Of a DNA stretch of 21,310 nt, positions 17,544 through 21,310 are shown in pieces. The stretch comes from DATDVC01 sp036517695 (GTDB lineage Bacteria > Patescibacteriota > Minisyncoccia > Phycocordibacterales > WO2-35-19), in contig DATDVC010000028.1 in NCBI GenBank assembly GCA_036517695.1, positions 1 to 21,310 of the forward strand, given 5' to 3'. The stretch's first letter is position 1; each line of letters starts with the position of its first letter. The translations under genes and the position numbers were made by a program. The notes under the pieces are model-generated. The model made no database searches, was not told the origin of the DNA, and was given only the letters and a program-made list of their open reading frames with translations.

Positions 17544-19033
17544 CTAGAGTTTTTTATCTGTTTTTTTGCAAAAGTGGTTTTGGCGTGATCGAGCCACTTG
17601 CGACTTGGCTTGGCGTTTTTGCTGACCACAATCTCTACAATATCGCCATTTTTTAATTGGGTATCAATCGCTCGCATCTTGCCGTTTATTTTTACTCCGC
17701 CGATGTGGCTTCCTACATCGGAGTGGATCGAGTAGGCGAAGTCTATGGCAGAAGAAGAAACTGGCAAGTCTATGACATCGCCTTTGGGGGTAAATACAAA
17801 TATGCGCTCGCTGAAGAAGTCATTTTTTATGTCCGTCAATGCATCGTCCTTGTCTTTGTTTTCGTTGTGGTAGGTGGCCAGGTCTCTGATCCAGCTTGGC
17901 ACGTCTCTGTTTTCTTTGGAATTGGTCCGACTCTTTATTATCGACAGGGGAATGATTTTCTTTATCCACTCAAGACCCTGGTTTGCTCTGCCCTTTTTGA
18001 AATCCGATTTATAGGAAATGTGAGAGGCGATGCCAAATTCTGCCTCTTTATTCATCCGCTCGGTTTTTATTTGCACTTCGACTATGTTGCCGTCTCCCGT
18101 AAACACCGTGGTGTGCAGTCCTTGATAGCCGTTTTGTTTTGGGAATGCTATATAATCTTTGATGCGACCAGGAAGAGGCTGGTAATTTGCGTGTATTACG
18201 CCAAGCACTTTGTAGCAATCCTCTTCCTTGTCGAGAATGATGCGCATCGCCGCCATGTCGTAGATTTTGTCCAATTCTTTGTTATGGCGCATGTATTTTT
18301 TATAAAGACTGTAAAGCCCCTTAACTCTATAGTCGATATTGAAATTACGGATATTTGACTCGCCAAGCTCCTTGGCGACCGCTTTTCTAAATTTTTCAAG
18401 CATGTCCTGCTTACGATCGTATTCTTCTTTTACTAAATCTTTGATTTCTCTGTATTCGCTCGGATAAACGAAAGGGAAAGAAAGATCCTCCAGCTTTTTA
18501 GAGAGTTTCCTGATCCCCAATCTGTAAGCGATTGGCGCGTAAATCTCAAGAGTTTCTCGCGCTATTCGTTCTTGTTTTTCTTCTGGAACGTGGGAGAGAG
18601 TCTCCATGTTGTGAAGGCGATCGCAGAGCTTTACGATGAGCACTCTAATGTCTTGTGACATGGCGACAAAGAGCTTCCTCATGGATTCGTTGTGTCTGTC
18701 TGTCCCGTGGTATTTCACGAGTCCGAGCTTGGTCACGCCTTCGACTATAAACCTTATATCGCTACCAAAATTCTCTTCAATCGTTTTTGAGTCAGTGCCG
18801 GCGTCTTCCAAGATGTCGTGCAAGAGACCCGCTGCTACCACTGTGCCACTCATGTTCAATTCACAAAGATTCATTGCTGTGGCAAAACAGTGGTTGAAGT
18901 AAGGTTCGCCGCTCTGCCTTTTTTGCCCTTCGTGCGCTGATTTGGAAAATTCATAAGCTTTTTTCACAAGCTCTTTTTCTTCGCTTGAGTGATCTCTAAG
19001 CGCCGATATCAATTTGTCTAAGCCTGTCTCCAT
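17540..19033 (-). CDS. RelA/SpoT-family (p)ppGpp synthetase/hydrolase lacking the ACT region
   Basis: Makes or removes the stringent-response alarmone. The 497 residues hold: an HD hydrolase domain with His48, HDILED (72-77) and CDRLHNMETL (137-146), which look intact; a synthetase domain with YRVKGLYSLYKK (235-246), YDMAAMRII (258-266), GRIKDYIAFPKQNGYQGLHTT (289-309) and EVQIKT with Glu319; and a TGS domain (about 408-470). After TGS only some 27 residues remain, so the helical, zinc-finger and ACT domains of the usual 700-residue enzyme are missing. Both activities are expected, but the ribosome-sensing C-terminus is reduced. A TATACT box ends 8 nt before the ATG. It lies 40 bp after topA on the same strand. 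Confidence 0.92.
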   Translation of the reverse strand: METGLDKLISALRDHSSEEKELVKKAYEFSKSAHEGQKRQSGEPYFNHCFATAMNLCELNMSGTVVAAGLLHDILEDAGTDSKTIEENFGSDIRFIVEGVTKLGLVKYHGTDRHNESMRKLFVAMSQDIRVLIVKLCDRLHNMETLSHVPEEKQERIARETLEIYAPIAYRLGIRKLSKKLEDLSFPFVYPSEYREIKDLVKEEYDRKQDMLEKFRKAVAKELGESNIRNFNIDYRVKGLYSLYKKYMRHNKELDKIYDMAAMRIILDKEEDCYKVLGVIHANYQPLPGRIKDYIAFPKQNGYQGLHTTVFTGDGNIVEVQIKTERMNKEAEFGIASHISYKSDFKKGRANQGLEWIKKIIPLSIIKSRTNSKENRDVPSWIRDLATYHNENKDKDDALTDIKNDFFSERIFVFTPKGDVIDLPVSSSAIDFAYSIHSDVGSHIGGVKINGKMRAIDTQLKNGDIVEIVVSKNAKPSRKWLDHAKTTFAKKQIKNSS

Positions 19034-19041
19034 TGTTACTT

Positions 19042-19047
19042 AGTATA
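19042..19047 (-). promoter_or_regulatory. relA/spoT -10 box
   Basis: TATACT on the minus strand ends 8 nt before the ATG, predicting a leaderless mRNA. It lies between the topA stop and the gene start. Confidence 0.55.
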
Positions 19048-19073
19048 CAGGCAAAATCTCTTTTTTGTCGCAC

Positions 19074-21269
19074 CTATTCTTTTTTTGCTCTGCCACGCCG
19101 GCCAAATTTTTTTGGCTCTTTAAAAATTTCAAGTGCGCGGTCGAGTGTCACTGTGTAGACATCGTCTGTTTTTAGAGAGCGAAAATCTTTTTGGTGGACG
19201 ACATACGGCCCAAACCTTCCTATGTTTGCGGATATCATTTCTCCTGTTTCCGGGTGATGACCAAGCTCTCTCGGTAGACTCAAATATTTCAGAGCCTCTC
19301 CAAGTGTGACCGTGTTTGAATCTTTGTCTTTGGGGATCGAGGCTCGTCTTGGTTTTTTGTTCTCTTTGTCTTTGGTGCCCAGCTGGACATACGGACCAAA
19401 TCTTCCGTCCATAACGAACACCGGAAGTCCGGAAATCGGGTCGACGCCGATACTCTCTGCTTCTTTGATCTCGCTACCGTCAATATTTCGCATGCCTTTG
19501 CAGTCCGGGAATTTTTCGCAACTCAAAAATTTGCCACCTCGGCCGAGTTTGACCACCATGCCGGAGTTGCAGATGGGGCATTTCCATTTTTCATCGGCTT
19601 CACCGAGGGTGGTGAGTTTTGCCGTTTTTTCTTTTTCTTTGACTTCTTTCAAAAATGGAGTGTAAAACTCGCGCAGGGTCGGCTCATACTTTCTCTTTCC
19701 TTCGGCTATCTGATCAAGCTCGTCTTCCATCTCTGCGGTGAAGGTGTCGCTTATGTAACTTTCAAAATTGTTTTCCAAAAAGGTTGAGACCACGTCTCCG
19801 GTGTCTGTCGGTCTCAAAGTCCTCCCGTCTTTTTCTACATAACCTCTTTCGACTATGGTATTTATAATCGAAGCATAGGTCGAAGGTCTTCCGATCCCAC
19901 GTTTTTCAAGCTCTTTGACCAGCCCCGCTTCGCTGTATCTATTTGGCGGTTCGGTCTGTTTCTCTTCGCTCTCTAAATCAAGAAGTAAAAGATTTTCTCC
20001 TTCTGTCACTTTCGGCAAAATAACATCCTCGCCTTTTGCGCCCGGGTCAGCGAGAAGCCACCCTTCTTTCACCACTCTTGAGCCGTTGGCTGAAAAATCA
20101 GGAATTTGGGGAGAAGTTTTAACATTAGTAACGATTTTGGTCCGCATCATCTCCGCATCTTTCATCTGGCTTGCGACCGATCTTTTCCAAATTAGCGTAT
20201 ATAGTTTCTTTTGATCTTCGTTCATGCCCGCACTCTCTTTTTCAAAGTGTGTTGGTCGTATGGCTTCATGAGCTTCTTGGGCGTTTTTTGATTTTGATTT
20301 ATAAACTCTTCTTTCATGCAAGTCGGTTCCAAATTTTTTTGTTACCAATGAGCCGATTTGATCGAGAGCAATGCGTGCCATATTCAGACTGTCGGTTCTC
20401 ATGTAGGTGATATGCCCGGCCTCGTATAGCTTTTGGGCAGTCATCATAGTCCGCTTGGGAGAGAATCCTAGCCGAGTAGACGCGGCTTGTTGCAGAGTGG
20501 AAGTGGTAAAGGGTGGACGGGGCGAGCGTTTTGCGGATGTCTCTTTTACTTCTTTTACAAACCACTCTGCTCCGCCGGCCGGCGGATTGACTGCATTATA
20601 AATTTTGTCGGCGTCTTCTTTGGTCTTCAGCTGTTCTTCACAGATGGCGGTAAAACTTTCTTTCTTGCTAGTTTCCAGTTTTGCGCTCAATACGAAAAAA
20701 GTTTCCGGCCTGAAAGCTCTGATCTCGCGTTCACGCTCCATGAGGATTCGGAGAGCAGGGGATTGGACTCTACCTGCCGAAAGTCCGTAACGCACTTTTT
20801 TCCAAATCAAGCCGGAAAGATCATAGCCGACCAATCTGTCCAAAACCCTTCTTGCTTCCTGGGCTTCTCGCAAATTTTCATCAATATCGCGCGGTTTTTC
20901 CAACGCTTCTTGGATAGCTTCTTTTGTTATTTCGTTATAAGTTACCCGTTTGATTTTTGGGTTTTTAATACTTTCTTTTATAAGTTCGGCCAAATGCCAT
21001 GCTATGGCCTCTCCTTCGCGGTCGGGGTCGGTCGCAAGCAGGACCTCGTCAGATTTTTTGGCCAAGCTGACTATTTCGTCGACCACTCTCTCCTTGCCTT
21101 TTGAAATTTCGTAATGGGGGATGAAGCCACCGTCGATGTCGATGGCTTTCTTGTTTGACTTGGGGAGATCGCGCACGTGACCGACGCTTGCGACTACTTT
21201 GAAATCACTGCCCACATATTTGCCGATGGTCTTTGCCTTTGCTGGGGACTCTACGATTAAAAGCTTCAT
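19074..21269 (-). CDS. topA: DNA topoisomerase I (type IA)
   Basis: Relaxes negative supercoils by single-strand passage. The 731 residues begin with the TOPRIM domain (LIVESPAKAKTIGKYVG at 4-20 with Glu7; ATDPDREGEAIAWHL at 79-93 with the Asp81, Asp83, Glu85 metal site). The core follows with GLSAGRVQSPALRI (162-175), PPFTTSTLQQ (252-261), active-site Tyr289 in HITYMRTDS and KRGIGRPSTYASI. The C-terminus has one four-Cys zinc finger (Cys564, 567, 584, 590) and two short GRFGPYV-type repeats, fewer than the three zinc fingers of E. coli. An NPPAGG insertion at residues 228-233 comes from a palindrome. The start is the first ATG, preceded by an AT-rich stretch with no Shine-Dalgarno. The region before 21270 is too short to define a promoter. 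Confidence 0.96.
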   Translation of the reverse strand: MKLLIVESPAKAKTIGKYVGSDFKVVASVGHVRDLPKSNKKAIDIDGGFIPHYEISKGKERVVDEIVSLAKKSDEVLLATDPDREGEAIAWHLAELIKESIKNPKIKRVTYNEITKEAIQEALEKPRDIDENLREAQEARRVLDRLVGYDLSGLIWKKVRYGLSAGRVQSPALRILMEREREIRAFRPETFFVLSAKLETSKKESFTAICEEQLKTKEDADKIYNAVNPPAGGAEWFVKEVKETSAKRSPRPPFTTSTLQQAASTRLGFSPKRTMMTAQKLYEAGHITYMRTDSLNMARIALDQIGSLVTKKFGTDLHERRVYKSKSKNAQEAHEAIRPTHFEKESAGMNEDQKKLYTLIWKRSVASQMKDAEMMRTKIVTNVKTSPQIPDFSANGSRVVKEGWLLADPGAKGEDVILPKVTEGENLLLLDLESEEKQTEPPNRYSEAGLVKELEKRGIGRPSTYASIINTIVERGYVEKDGRTLRPTDTGDVVSTFLENNFESYISDTFTAEMEDELDQIAEGKRKYEPTLREFYTPFLKEVKEKEKTAKLTTLGEADEKWKCPICNSGMVVKLGRGGKFLSCEKFPDCKGMRNIDGSEIKEAESIGVDPISGLPVFVMDGRFGPYVQLGTKDKENKKPRRASIPKDKDSNTVTLGEALKYLSLPRELGHHPETGEMISANIGRFGPYVVHQKDFRSLKTDDVYTVTLDRALEIFKEPKKFGRRGRAKKE
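20571..20586. repeat. 16-bp perfect palindrome in topA (copy 2 of 2)
   Basis: TCCGCCGGCCGGCGGA, followed by TTG, differs from the miaA copy only in the central bases (two compensating changes). On the minus strand it encodes NPPAGG in frame, between the extended strand KIYNAV and AEWFVKEV. Confidence 0.85.
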
Positions 21270-21310
21270 AGTTAGTTAAGAATAAAGAAAAATAAAATAA
21301 AAAGCAAAAA

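Noticed and set aside
20487..21104. 205-residue open frame on the plus strand
   Set aside because: Antisense to the TOPRIM and core part of topA; composition typical of a shadow frame.
2401..21180. CACGTG cores at about 2402 and 21174 as parS sites
   Set aside because: Flanks do not match TGTTTCACGTGAAACA, and both lie in coding sequence (infB, topA).
1..21310. Alternative genetic code (UGA as Gly), known in some CPR
   Set aside because: Real genes end normally, including at TGA (class IV aminotransferase), and conserved motifs need no UGA readthrough.

Overview
The window looks like a piece of a reduced bacterial genome of the Candidate Phyla Radiation (Patescibacteria), most likely a Parcubacteria lineage. 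This is inferred from gene content and style. IF-2 is about 500 residues with almost no N-terminal extension. The RelA/SpoT protein stops after the TGS domain. A MurA carries an N-terminal helix-turn-helix. None of the seven tRNA genes encodes CCA. Short palindromes sit in frame inside genes. Stop codons and tRNAs fit the standard bacterial code; nothing suggests UGA recoding.

Layout. 1-1000: 3' end of RNase P RNA (+) facing a minus-strand run of tRNAs (Cys, Leu-UAA, Lys, Leu-UAG), with a duplicated tRNA-Leu end and several AT-rich hairpins. 1011-2869 (-): infB-rbfA. 2928-4945 (+): a cysteine desulfurase and a membrane-anchored trypsin-fold protein without a catalytic triad. 5006-7693 (+): ClpB with its own extended -10 promoter and terminator. 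7770-8600: a small hypothetical gene, tRNA-Tyr, a probable new structured RNA (-) and a 33-residue membrane peptide (+). 8638-14837: a cell-wall block with murC(-), a small orphan gene(+), murB(-), HTH-murA(+), murD(+) and a class IV aminotransferase(+). 14896-16464: rpmG (L33), tRNA-Trp, a 42-residue membrane peptide, miaA and tRNA-Leu(CAA). 16551-21269: parB(+), then relA/spoT(-) and topA(-).

How it works together. MurA and MurB make UDP-MurNAc, and MurC and MurD add L-Ala and D-Glu. The aminotransferase, overlapping murD by 4 bp, may supply a D-amino acid. infB, rbfA, rpmG, miaA, rnpB and the tRNAs serve translation. ClpB and RelA/SpoT serve stress, and ParB and TopA serve the chromosome. 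Five of the seven tRNAs have A36-A37-A38 and are predicted MiaA substrates.

Main points of interest: (1) an HTH-MurA fusion with all key MurA residues kept; (2) -10 boxes, often TGn-extended, 8-9 nt before the start codon in six housekeeping genes, predicting leaderless mRNAs, while small orphan genes carry Shine-Dalgarno sites; (3) a promoter-to-terminator structured RNA at 8257-8395; (4) palindromic and repeat insertions inside miaA, topA and the desulfurase; (5) a triad-less HtrA-like membrane protein; (6) two microproteins with strong ribosome binding sites.
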